Shown here: piece after piece, positions 35,360 to 48,305 of the stretch
How positions within the stretch are numbered: position 1 is the first letter of the stretch
Layout of the letters: each line of letters starts with the position of its first letter
DNA from: Cryptomeria japonica
Lineage: Eukaryota; Streptophyta; Pinopsida; Cupressales; Cupressaceae
NCBI RefSeq assembly: GCF_030272615.1
Contig: NC_081405.1
Span: forward strand, 610,825,065 to 610,889,064
Direction of reading: 5' to 3'
DNA length: 64,000 bases
Made by a program: the position numbers and the translations under genes
The notes under the pieces: model-generated
What the model was told of the DNA's origin: nothing
Databases searched by the model: none
Seen by the model: only the letters and a program-made list of their open reading frames with translations

Positions 35360-37770
35360 AGATAAGGAAGCACAGTGCACATAACACAGTAACATTGACA
35401 TTTGATCGTCTCCAAACATGGAGTCTATAGTCAACCCTTGCAAATATGTGGTGTCAATGTAGAATTGTCTATCTTTCAAGAGTTGCCTATCGATGTAGAA
35501 TTACCTTTCAATGTACAATTGCCTATCTTTCAAAAACCTCTACAACTTAATCTGCATAATTTCAACATAAGATACAATAAAAAGTTGAAAGAATAGCAAA
35601 GAAAAAAATCATCAATGTAATGGTAAGGAACTTGAAAGCTATCTTTCAAAAACCTCTAAAAGTTGATCTACTTCATTTCAACATAAGATACAATAAAAGT
35701 TGAAAGAATATCAAAGTAAAAAAAAATCATCAAGGTAGTGGTAACTTGAAAGCTACCTTTCAAAAACCTCTACAAGTTGATCTACTTCATTTCAACATAA
35801 GATACAATAAAAGATAAAGGAATATCAAAGTAAAAAAAAATCGTCAAGGTAGTGGTAAGGAAGTTGAAAGATGCATTTAATAGGGTCAATAGGGCAGACC
35901 CACTTCGTAGATTACAAAATTTGCAGTTTAGAAAAAAAGAGGAATCTATGCTTGTTTTCATGTTAACACTTCTATATGTTTCTCCTTCAACTTGCTTGCC
36001 ACTGCCTTGGTGATTTCTCTCTTTTATGGTCTTTCAACTTTTATTTTTCCTTGCACTTAAATTAAGTAGACCAAGTTGTGAAGGTTTTTGAAATATGGAG
36101 TTGTTACAAAGGAGGCTCACTCATAGGGTTTTCAGAATATGTGCTATCATTGCAAAAATCCCCACTTCCTATATTTTCTTAACCGTCCACACCCTTTTAG
36201 AATGGAATTAACATTAATTATCCTTGATAGATATAGTCTGCAAAAACAATCATTTTTCATACTACCCTTCACTAACATCGGCTGATAGATCTTACTATTT
36301 TTTTAAGAGTTAGACTGATTCTAACCTTTAGTTGCATATATTTTAAAGATGGCCATATAAACATTCATGGAAATATTATAAGGATAAGGAAGCACAGTGT
36401 ACATAACGCAGTAACCTTGATATGTGAGCTCAATCATGGGATTTTTTTAAGCGAAACAAAACATCTTTCATTGCTTTACCTTCTGCTCAAAAAACATTTG
36501 ATCATCTCCAAACATGGAGTCTATAGTCAACCCTTTCAAATATGTGGTGTGAATGTAGAGTTACCTATCTTTGGAGAGTTGCCTATCGATGTAGAATTAC
36601 CTTTCAATGTAGAATTGCCTATCTTTCAAAAACCTCTACAACTTGATCTACTTAATTTCAACATAAGATACAATAAAAGTTGAAAGAATATCAAAGAAAA
36701 AAATCATGAACATAGTAGTAAGGAACTTGAAAGATGCAGTTAATAGAGTGAATAGGGAAGACCCACTTCATAGATTTTAGAATTTGCAGTTTAGAAAAAA
36801 AGAGGAAACTATGGTTGTTTTCATGTTAACACTTCTATAAGTTTCTCCTTCAACTTCCTTGCCACTACCTTGATGATTTCTTTCTTTGATGTTCTTTCAA
36901 CTTTTATTTTGCCTGCAAACATGCAGTTTATACTTGACTCTTGGAAATATGTGGTGTCAATGTACAATTACCTATCTTTCGACAGTTGGCTATGCATGTG
37001 GTGTTACCTATCAGTGTAGAATTACCTATCTTTTAGAAACCTCTACAAGTTTATCTGCTTCATTTCAACATAAGATACAATAAAAGTTGAAAGAATATCA
37101 AAGTAAATAAATCATCAAGGTAGTGGTAAGGAAGTTGAAAGATGCAATTAATAGAGTCAATAGGGCAGACCCACTTCATACATTACAAAATTTGCAGTTT
37201 AGAAAAAAAGAGGAATCTATGCTTCTTTTCATGTTAACGCTTCCATATGTTTCTCCTTCAACTTGCTTGCCACTACGGTCATGATTTCTTTCTTTTATAT
37301 TCTTTTGTCTTCTATTTTGTCATGAATTGAAATTAAGTACCCCAAGTTGTAGAGGTTTTTGAAATATGGAGTTGTTATAGAGGAGGCTCACCAGTAGGGT
37401 TCTCAAAATATGCGCTATCATTGAAAAAGCCCCACTTCATGGCTTTTATACAGTCAATAGGTCAGACCCACTTCATAGATTTTAGAATTTGTAGTTTGCA
37501 AAAAAAGAGCAATCCATGGTTGTTTTCATGTTCACACTTATATAAGTTTCTCCTTCAACTTCCTTGCCACTGCCTTGGCAATCTTTTCCTTTGAAGTTAT
37601 TTCAACTTTTATTTTATCTTATGTTGAAATTAAGTAGAACAAGTTGTAGATGTTTTCAAAATATGGAGATATTGCAAAGCAAACTAACTCATAGGATTTT
37701 CAGAATATACACTATGATTGAGAATGACCCGTTTCATGGATTTTTTAGAAATGCATAGATTAAACAAAGA
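35360..37770. repeat. Array of tandem and inverted repeats
   Basis: About 2.4 kb built from a roughly 110-bp arm present in both orientations. Forward arms (CCTCTACAAGTTGATCTAC ... AAGATACAATAAAAGTTG) start at about 35529, 35640, 35756, 36618 and 37029. Reverse arms (CTTCAACTTGCTTGCCACT ... CAAGTTGTAGAGG-like) lie at about 35980-36115, 36840-36915 (partial), 37245-37375 and 37545-37670. A 110-bp lead segment (ACATGGAGTCTATAGTCAA) precedes the arms at 35415 and 36510, and partly at 36925. Open frames here are accidental. Each forward/reverse pair with its loop of about 100 bp could fold into a long hairpin. Confidence 0.85.
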
Positions 37771-39392
37771 GAAATCCATGATAGCTCACAATAAAAAAAT
37801 TATGTTGGCTACAAGGCTGCTTGCAGACTGAAAGTACCTACATCGCTTGATGAAAAATATGGATCTACTTACTCTCGCCACTATGACCCTTGTTACGGCA
37901 TTCTTTCACTGTCGAAAAAACAACATGGCCTCCTCCTCATTTTGTTGTCAAACAAATGCAGTAAAAAGTGTCTCAATTTGAGGTTTAGGGGGCAATTTTG
38001 CCCATGAAAATTCAAGCAAAATGCTTTGAAATTGTCATCCCTTGCTAAAATCACCTTTCAATTAGCTCAAAGTAGTTGCATGTTGGTTGAATGTTTTGTA
38101 TTTGTTACGCCTTCCTTTTCGCCATGTAGGGAGTTTTAAGAACTAAACATCCATCTTGTCTAGTACTTGTGCTTGTTGTTTGCTTTACTAGCTAGCAAAT
38201 TATTGAAAGAGCGATCACGGTTTTGTGCATCTATATATCCATCTGCATACATACAGCTACATATGGATTTCTATGTCTGTGCATGCCGATATATAGCTTT
38301 ATGCTTATCCATGTAGCCATATATACATACATGCTTCTGCATCTATATATCCATGTGCATACATATCTATCTATATGTATATGGAAATATATACATACAT
38401 ATTTATGTTTATGCATGCACATGCATATGGAATTCTATGTCTATCCATGCAGATATATAACTTTATATATATGTGAATATACCTATATCTGCCAGCTTTA
38501 GTGGAGGCATTTATCCTCGGAAAATTGTCTTGGTCCCTACGTTTTTTTTTTTGAGATGAGGAACAACAGAATTTGTTACCAGTGGCCTTATGTGAATGCA
38601 ACTTACAATGTTCATGATCCATAGATACACTATCCTTAACGCAATGGATACACGACAAAATACTCTGCAAGAAAAAAACTTGCATGCATGAACTCCTGCT
38701 AGGTTTGGCTATGCCTTCAAATACTTGCAAAAGCAAATTCCCATGCTATAATTAATGTAGCCCATCTTTTCATGGTCATTTGATTTTTCTCTCTATGGCC
38801 TCCTCCTACAAGAAAGCCATCATTCGGTTTCACTGATTTGTTCAATTATGTCAAGTTGTCCACAGTGCACTCTATGTGAATTTCCAGCAAAGTGAATTTC
38901 ATATTGTTCTTGAGTTGGCTTGAACATTGATGAGATTTACCTTGCTTGCACTTCAGCTTCACTCATTGGTCTATTCATCTTTCACAAGTAGAATGTATTC
39001 CTTTGGAATTGTGGGTTTCAAATAGCTGATAGATTTCTTTTTTTCGCCTCTTTTTGGGTCAACTAGGCAGCCTTTAACATTAAAAAACCAGCTTCGCTGA
39101 CAATTTTTTGTTTCTTACCTCTTTTCTCGATTGTCTATAACTTTGTATTTTGTTGCCTTAGAAAAATAGGAAACAAATCACTGATTTTGTTGGGTTGTCA
39201 AAGTGTGCATGTATAATTTTCATGTATATTAATCTCAATATTTATGAATGTTTATTTCTTATGTTGTATTTTCCTTTGGACGTTTTATTTGAATATGTTA
39301 TTCAACCTTTCTTTATGCTACTTGTTTTCCTATAGACGTTATCTGCTCTCACAAAAGATAGCTCCCTCCAATTGTGAAGAGCATTAAGTAGT
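37771..39392. other. No gene; ATAT/ACAT-rich stretch and hairpin motif
   Basis: 38220-38495 is a degenerate run of ATACAT/TATATA words with no coding value. 38496-38529 is the second copy of the 33409 hairpin motif. 37990-38003 is a perfect palindrome GGGCAATTTTGCCC in a similar TTTAGGG context. The Helitron 5' end probably lies in or just beyond this stretch, but I could not place it. Confidence 0.5.
38496..38529. repeat. Short hairpin motif, copy 2
   Basis: GAGG-CATTTAT-CCTC (38504-38518). Same motif as 33409-33443, with both sides of the stem changed together. Confidence 0.6.
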
Positions 39393-41723
39393 ATGTCATC
39401 TTCTACTAGCTCTCCTGGTCCATCACAGCAGCCTCCCCTAGATACTTCGGTAACATAATCCACTCTATGTTGTCGCAAATTTAAAGATATGATCATTCTT
39501 TTGGGTGTTTCAACAACACAAAAAACATCACTTGTATACATGTTTCACTACATCCACATAGTTGTCATCATTCCCATGTCTCATAGTCTGTGCATATATC
39601 CTATCCATCCATTAACCAAAAAAAAAAAATCACCAACACATTAACTTATAGAAATATACAGCAAGGCATCCTTTTATTCAAAATTGCTCCACCATCTTGT
39701 AATACAATTGGCATTCTATTGTCTTCATGCATGAATATATATCTCACCAAACATAGTTTCCTTTTATCATGTCTACATTGCTGCTATGAAACTTCCCTCC
39801 TCTATAAATTCAACCTTGTTGTCCTCTCCTTGTAGGGACTTAACAATCACCTCGAGCTTACCCCATATGCAATCCAATCTATGAATGCTGGAGATGATAT
39901 CCCTTCACCATTGATGCAGCTATTGTTGTTTGAAAAAATGACTGGTGATCCAAATGACAATGACAGATACAAAATAGTCCTATCAGATGGCACGTATATG
40001 CAGCTAGCCATTTTGCCACCCAAGTATGCTGACTTATTGCATGCAGAGATGTTGAAGATAGGTTTTGTTGTTTTGTTGACAAACTATACTTGTCGATATG
40101 TTTGGAACACAAGGTAGCTTCTATAATGCATTTTCCCTCATTTATGTGAACCTCTTTCTATGTTGTTTACAAACATATTTGCTGCAATTGAGCATGCCTC
40201 CTTCTCGCTTTTACAGGACCATTATTATATTCACTCTTAATATGAAAAAAATGGATTGTCATTTGGTTTGAAAACCTAGATACCTCTTTAAAGAATAGGA
40301 GGAGCAAATGTTGGGCCGAGAAACCCAACCCTCCACTAAACATGCTCTTAAATTCGGTGTAGATTTACCTTCCCCACAAAATCCTCCCTCTGAAAATATC
40401 AGCCCTATTAAAAGCTTGAACCCTTTCCAAAATAATTGGACCATAAAAGGTAGGGTAACAAATAAGAGGAAGATGCATCAATATAACACTCCAAAGTGCA
40501 ATGACCAAGTTTTTAGTTTTGATATTATAGATGAAGAGGGTTGTGAAATTATAACTACTTCCTTTGATGAGATAGCAGAATCGCACTATCACCGAATTGA
40601 AAAGGAGCTTCATATGTTATTTCCAAAGGTACTGTAAAAGATGTAAACATAGTATACAATAAGCTTAACAACCACCTTGAGATTATCTTGATTGAAACTT
40701 TAGTTTTGAAGCAATTTTCCCTTGATCCTGATGAGCCTCAAAAAAAATGTCGCTTCACCCCTATTAATGAAGTTCTCACCACTAACAACAATACTTTGGT
40801 TAATGTTATTGGTGTTGTTGTCAATGTCAGAGAGATTTTTGTAATTCGTAGAAAGGATGGCTCTACTGTACACAAGAGAATAGTAAAAATGAATGATATG
40901 TCAACTTTGATAATAGATGTTAACCTTTGGGGCCCGCCATCAGAACAACTAGGCAATGACTTGAAGAATGTGCATGCATCTGGAACGTTTGTCATCCTTG
41001 CTGTTCAAAATGCAAGGGTTGGTTATTTCAATGGAAAATTCATTAATATTTTAGCGTCTACAAATTTTGAAATTAACCCTTCTATTCCAGAAGCAGACCC
41101 ACTTCGTTTAAGAGGTGCAATAAAACAATCCCTTGATCCACACTCTTTGGTTGTCCATACTAGAAATAACTAGTATCAAAGAATGTCAATTGCATCCATC
41201 CTACAACACCTTAGCATTGTGCCGGAAACCATTGAGACTACTATTATAGTTGTCTTACGCTTCATAAAGAAAGAATAGTTTTACTATACAACTTTCCCAT
41301 TACAATTCAATAGTAAAGAATGTAAAAAGAAATGTAGTAAATTAGTTGAGAACTTGTGGCTCTGCCCTAGGTGTCAAACACAATTCCCTGAATGTAATTA
41401 CAAATATCTCCTGCAGATGAAACTACAAGATCATATAGGCAGTGTTTGGGCTAATGCATTTGATGAGGTTGGCACAAAACTCTTGGCTTTGTCTGCAAAG
41501 GAACTATACATACTACAATATGACTTAACAACAAAAAAAACATCTTGCAACATGCTTAATCAAGCTATGTTCAAGCACTATAGCTTTACAGCTTTGGTTT
41601 CTACTAACATACACCACTAAGCACAAAATAAAAGTAACAATCAACAAAGTGCAGAGGCTCGATTTTGAAGTTGAGTCCACCTATCTGCTTGGGGAGATTG
41701 CCAGAATGGGTGCAACCACATGA
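39393..41723 (+). pseudogene. Helitron RPA1-like single-stranded DNA-binding protein
   Basis: Three exons are inferred: 39393-39449 (MSSSTSSPGPSQQPPL), 39836-40113 and 40217-41723, with GT...AG introns that keep phase. Exon 2 holds the RPA70N-like domain (LELTPYAIQSMNAGDD, DRYKIVLSDGTYMQLAIL). Exon 3 holds the DBD-A OB fold (NNWTIKGRVTNKRK, FSFDIIDEEG), DBD-B (CRFTPINEVLTTNN, LINVLWGP-like at about 40925), and DBD-C with the zinc ribbon (SKECKKKC, LWLCPRCQTQFPEC). The C-terminus (LDFEVESTYLL) ends at TGA 41721. Defects: stops near 40267 and 40297, a one-base shift near 40632, stops at 41171 and about 41276, and a shift near 41617. The protein would bind ssDNA during rolling-circle transposition. 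Confidence 0.85.
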
Positions 41724-42535
41724 CCATATAATTGTTGGGGCAAAAACAATAGGAATTCTCTTCGTCTGTGTACACTATATGAAGCTCATATTTTTGCATT
41801 TACAAACAATTTGACAATCTTTTGTTCTCCCACACTTGCTCGTAGTTATTTCAAACATTGAACAGCTACATATAGCCACATATTACTATTGTGTTGTTTT
41901 GCATTTTGAGATGGCTTGCTCAATCCTTTAACTAATATGTTTTTCTACCAGTGAAGGCTGTCAATTGTTGTGTCTGCTTTTATTCAGAACCTCTTTTTCT
42001 ATGCATGGTTTATATGTGTATATATATATATGTATGGATGTATCTGTGTGTATATATATAAAGTCCCACAATTTTAAAGTACCCACCCTGCAATCTCTTC
42101 ACTTTCTCCTTGCCAAAAAAAAACCATTTGCCAGTTTTCTTTGAAGATGATTGAAAAAAAAAAACTTAATCTCATTGTCCAAGAACTAACTTTTACCTCT
42201 CTTCATATACATGTGTATTGTAATCCGCTCTCATACCTAAATAAACATTGTTCTTTCCAATTATGGTTCATTCATAGCCCTTGTTTAAAATTTGATTCAA
42301 AATGCACTTCAAACATATGATGCCTTCATATTTCAGCATTTCTATACATAAACACATCTCCATGGTTTTAATCACAATGTGCATGTCTATGGATTTTCTT
42401 TTTCTATTTAAACTGCAATTCTATGTGTGTTTTGTTACCACCTCTTCCAGATTTACATAACAAAATTAAAGTTCAAACCATCAGTATGCTAACTTCTTCG
42501 AATTACTCTTTGTATGTTCCCATTAATTTGTTTGC

Positions 42536-43128
<593 letters not shown>

Positions 43129-43145
43129 CAAACACACACACACAG

Positions 43146-43211
<66 letters not shown>

Positions 43212-43700
43212 CTTTCTCTACATAGTTGTCCGCATATACACATATATAAGCATATACTACTTTGGTCTACATATATGTATCTGTTTATCTATTTATGTAT
43301 ATATGTATATATATATATGTAGGTATATATGCATGTGTGTATATGCATTTGCATAGAGATGCTCCTCTATCTATGTATTTCCATATCCACATATGTACCT
43401 ATATATTGTTTTTTGCTACATATATATCTATATACATAGATATGATGCGATCCCCTTCATGTTCAGTCGGCGGAGGAGGGTGGAGAACCATTGGAAGGGA
43501 ACTAGGGTTCTACCGACTGAATCGTTTTCACTGCCTTTTATGCTTTTACAACTGCATATTTTTTGCCAACATGCAGTTGTGTTATATACTGCCTTGCCAG
43601 CATAGTTCACTCGACTTCTACATTGTAAAGCTTTGTCAGATTGTACATTGCCACCATCATTGTTACAACTTCTAAATGGAAGAGACCATAATAGGATTAA
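43129..43700. repeat. Helitron internal repeat, unit 2
   Basis: Direct tandem copy of unit 1, about 85-90% similar by eye in the shared core, with (CA)n, (TA)n and (TG)n at its start and the stem-loop at 43462-43521. Confidence 0.85.
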
Positions 43701-44704
43701 CTCCCATTTGCCCAGTTTTCCCATTCTCTAAAATGCTTTCTACCATTGTTGTTTTTCCCTTATCTCTAGTTTGCCTCGCTGGCCATAATGGTTAGTTCTA
43801 TTTACATACAACTTTCATCTCCCAATGCATTTTTTTTACTGTAGTAAGCATTCCAATACAAGGTTGTTACATAGATTATAGAGACCCAAACTCAGTCTTC
43901 CAAATCTAACCCAACAAGTCTAGCTTTGCACTAATTATTCATGGCCATTTACATTCTTTCATCTACAGTCTAAAATTGCCTTTGTGTTATTTCCCATTGC
44001 CCTAGAATTTAAACCAACTTATGAACTACAACTTTATTGTATTCTGCTTCAATCTTCCCAGATTAAAATTAAGAATGGTTGCAAATTACTCAATTATAAG
44101 TTTGTTATATTGTAAGCACTTGTTACAAAATTAGCTTCCCTACGCAATAGTGAATTACTAATCTGATATAGCCATAAGGGATTTTCAAAAAAAAAAATGG
44201 AAATTAAAAACATGGTTTCTTCAACTTATTAGTTCTAAGAAGTCCTCAAGCCCTCGTGTAGGTTGTTCCTATCCTTTATGAGCCCTACAGATTTCATAGT
44301 TCTCATTCACGTTTACTTAAGGAATCAACATTTAATTTAAGTGTTTTGGCAAAAAAAAATTTATTTTCTTGTTATTTAGCTTTATTTATATATGTCTTAG
44401 ATTAGTTACTTTCTTCAAACATTTGGCACTCTATATCCTACTTTCCCACCATTATCTAATTCTTTCAGTTTTAAAAAAAACTCCCCAATCCACTATTCAG
44501 ATATGCATTCATTTACTTGTCTTCTCTCCATACTGATAACTTTGCTATATGCATTGTACAACATCCTATGTTAAATTGTTGTTGTTACTTAATAATGGTT
44601 GTTCTTCTATCCTGCCCATCAAATGGCATGAGATTAGCATTCTAAACTATATGTATACTGCCTTCTTGAGATTAATCATTGTACATATATATCTACCTCT
44701 TTGT

Positions 44705-44745
44705 CCACACACACACACACATACATACAACCAGACTCACACACC

Positions 44746-44776
<31 letters not shown>

Positions 44777-45340
44777 GCATGTTGGTATATATACATGTGT
44801 GTATATGCATATACATATGTCTTAACATACTTATCTATCTGCATATGTACATATGTAAGTATATACTATCCTAAACTACATATATGTGACTATTTACCTA
44901 TTTATCTATGTATATATCTATGTAGGTGTATATGCATGTATGTATGTGCATATACATATATATGTTGTCGTATCTATGTGTTAACATATGCACACATGTA
45001 ACTATATACTATTTTTGACTGCATATATATGTATACACATAAAGAGTATGCCCATATGTGCTTCCACTTATCTAAACAACCCCATTTATATCTACCCTTC
45101 CATAAATGCACTGTACTATTTACGTGTTCCCTTGTATACTATTTCTATTCATCTCAATGTGCAACCACACCCATATACACCCTTCCATAAACACTCTTCA
45201 TCACACTATGCCCCTTCTCATTAGCCTATCCATACAATATAATTCCCTTCATCTTCAATCGGTGGAGGAGGGTGGAGAACCATTGGAAGGGAATTGAGGT
45301 TCTACCAATTGAAGACTCCACTGCATTTTAGATCCCTGCC
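44705..45340. repeat. Helitron internal repeat, unit 3 (diverged)
   Basis: Starts with (CA)n at 44707 and TATATA words. The middle is diverged, but the G-rich stem-loop is well kept at 45254-45313, just upstream of the Rep gene. Confidence 0.7.
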
Positions 45341-45451
45341 CCGCAAATATACTTCCAACCATATGTGTCGCACACTCAATAGCCCTCCACTCATTCTTTC
45401 CCCTTTGTTGCTTCTCTTTCTAACACACCACCATTCTTGTGTTTCTCTCAG

Positions 45452-48305
45452 ATCTCCAAAGAGCTTGCTCCACAAATATCTGATTTGAAAAAAGCTAAAA
45501 AGAAAGAACAAAATAGGCTCTACTATGAAAAACATAGAGAAGAAATTTCTATAAAGCAGCAATGCAAACGCCTTGATCAAAACATGGATTCTAATTATTT
45601 GTAGCCATTGCCAAATCTTGGTGCAGCCCACTCTACAGGTATTCCCATGCCTCACATATTGCCAGGCTCATCTAAAACCCACCCTTCAGCTACGCTCCAG
45701 CCACTTTCAATTGTGATCACCGAGTCAACCGCACAATATGAACAACCCTATAAGCAACCTTTTCCAATTGATCAACAGACAAATGCAACTTCTATCGCTA
45801 TAGCGACACCACCGTCAGAAGATTTTAGATCTTCTACATTTACACATGCATTGGCTTCTTTCCGGACAAGAATAGACAACTTGGTGCATTTACACATATG
45901 TACAATCTGCAAAGAAAAGTATGTTGGTATGCATGTCAAATTAACCCAACCTGATGTCATTTTCTCAAGATGCTATAGCGAAAAGGGTGTTCACCGATTC
46001 TCTATTACAAACAATATGGACCCTGGCGAACAACCCATTGTTTTAAAACAACTTTCACAAGTAGAAGAAATGCTTATAGCGAGGATTGCTCCTGTTTTGT
46101 AAGTTAGCCATGCCAGGGGTGGTCAATACAAATATATATGACATACCATTAATTTCCCACAAGACATTTTAGAAATAACAAATACTTTGCCGCGCAAATT
46201 CCAACATTTGGAGATTGTGATTATTCGAAGAACAAATCTCGAAGGGAAACAATATGACTATTATGTAAACAAGTTCCATGTAATGGACGCATTGAATTAC
46301 AAAATTCAACATGACCAATACTACAGTGATGTTATCATTGATGCTACAACTGTTGATTTATTGCCACAAACCTCTACCGATATATCTGAATTTTTACATA
46401 CCCTTCCAAATTCCTTTGATCTGTAGCCTGCTTCGCCAACACAAGAGCCACTCTATAATGATGATGAAGTTGAATTACAGACCACATCATCCTTCATCCC
46501 AAAGTTGCCATGTTCAACCCCTGAACTAGATGCCATTAAAAAGATGTTGCACCTTGGCCTGAAATAAGTTGCTCACCCATTAATGAATATAGTACTAAAG
46601 GCTTGTTTGCTATGGCTTTCCCAACATTGTTCCCAAGTGGATCTGCACTACCACTCCAACCAGGGACAAAACATGTCTACTTGCACAAATATGCTTTTTA
46701 CTTGATAAGATATCACAACCAGAGATTTGGACAACATGTTAGGTTCAAATATTATCTATACAACCTAATTATGCGACACTGTTCCCAATAGTCAAATTCA
46801 GTTTTCTTGCGGACCAACTTAGAAGACTCCATCCCAACTATGCTGCAAGATTTGTGTGAGCAGTTGTAGTCTACACCATCCGATCAATTGCCAAACCAAT
46901 TGATGCATTTTGCAGCTTCATTGCGAGGCACAAGAGATTATTGGAATAGATCCTGCAAAGATCTCACTACAATGGTCCACCAATTGGGAGCTCCTACATT
47001 GTTCTTCACATTGAGTGTCGTTGATACAAAATGGCCTGAGCTACATAGATTGTTTCCAGCTAACTCCTCTTCAGAATTCCAATCCACAAAGAAAAAATTT
47101 ATACAAAACATTGTCCACAACCTACACATTACAACATTGTTCTTACATTTTAGATTCATAATATTTCGTGAGGAGATTATTGACAAAGTTTTGAAATCAA
47201 AAGACCATTGGTATAGGTACAAATGGCAACATCATGGCTCTGCACATATACATGGGTTTCTTTGGTTGCTAAATGCACCTAATATAGACAGTTTCGACTA
47301 GTCTAACTATGATGATGTCCAAACAGCTAAGTCCTTTTGTGATAGGTATGTTACAACATGGAATCCTCGCAACCAAGTTGCTTGAGACAATAGACTGCAC
47401 ACTGCTTCATTGTTCGATCCATGCATGGCTGATACAAACCAAATTCTATTTGCTGACCCTCTATCTAATTATGAGGAGCTCATCAATATTATTCAGCGGC
47501 ATACAAAATGCTCTACTCATACTTGCTTGAAAAAAAAGGCCCAACCCTTCATTGTTGCTATAGAGCCCCTTGGCCCGAGCAAGATCTTTCAACTCTGATT
47601 ATTGATACTAACCGCAAGCCATGTTATGCACTGGAAAGAAATGGCAATCATTTAAATATTCACAACCCAATCATGTTGGCAATATGGCGTGCAAATATTG
47701 ATTGCTAGCCTGTTTGTTCCAAAAAGGCAGTTTTGCAATATATCTCCAAATATGCTTCAAAAATAGAACAAAAGTCAGAAAGCTATGTTGACATGCTAAA
47801 GAAAATAATTGCTACAACTAATATGAAAGATACCATCTTGCTAGCATACCAAAAATTCATGATGGGGATAGTTGCTGATCGAGACATCTACGCACAAGAA
47901 ACTTGCCATATGTTGCAAAAACTACCATTGATCAATTGTAGCCATCATTTTATCTCCCTTAATGTTAGTAGGAAAGTCCTCCATCATATTGCTAATCAAA
48001 ATGACAGTGTTGAACTTTGCAAATCTTATATTTCCACTTATATGGAAAGACCTATTGAAATGGAAAAAGTCTCGCTGATAGAATCAGCTCAACAATTTTC
48101 ATACAACAACCAATGTAAGAAGCATAAATGGCAAAAACTGCAAAAACAAGCAATTGTCAATGTTTACCCACAATTTAAAACCTCTCCAAGTGAGGTTGAT
48201 GACAACTTTGAAACCTATTGTTGGAGTGAGCTACTATTATACAAGCCCTTTCATCATATTCCAACAAATATAGGTACATTGCCAAACCAAATCATTGCAA
48301 ATTGG
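45452..48305 (+). pseudogene. Helitron Rep (HUH endonuclease) part of the Rep-helicase
   Basis: After a probable 3' splice site the frame reads ISKELAPQISDL, KKEQNRLYYEKHREEIS, the usual basic N-terminal helix. CTICKEKYVGMHVK follows (about 45900), then the Helitron-like N domain (AMAFPTLFPSGSALPLQP near 46610; TRDYWNRSCKDLTTMVHQLG near 46935). The HUH metal-binding motif WQHHGSAHIHGFLWLL is at about 47226. After PCYALERNGNHLNIHNP and ANIDC-stop-PV comes the catalytic tyrosine region YISKYASK at 47736. Frame changes near 46550, 47550 and 48300, and several Gln-to-stop changes, break it. Rep would nick and join DNA strands at the Helitron ends. Confidence 0.88.

Noticed and set aside
35360-37770. 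Small repeated ORFs (for example at 35402-35596 and 36417-36683) as a tandem gene family
   Set aside because: They come from the repeat lead segment, have no ATG context or known domain, and are broken differently in each copy.
39393-41723. Host RPA1 gene
   Set aside because: Stops, frameshifts and its position next to a Helitron Rep-helicase on the same strand make a transposon-encoded RPA more likely.
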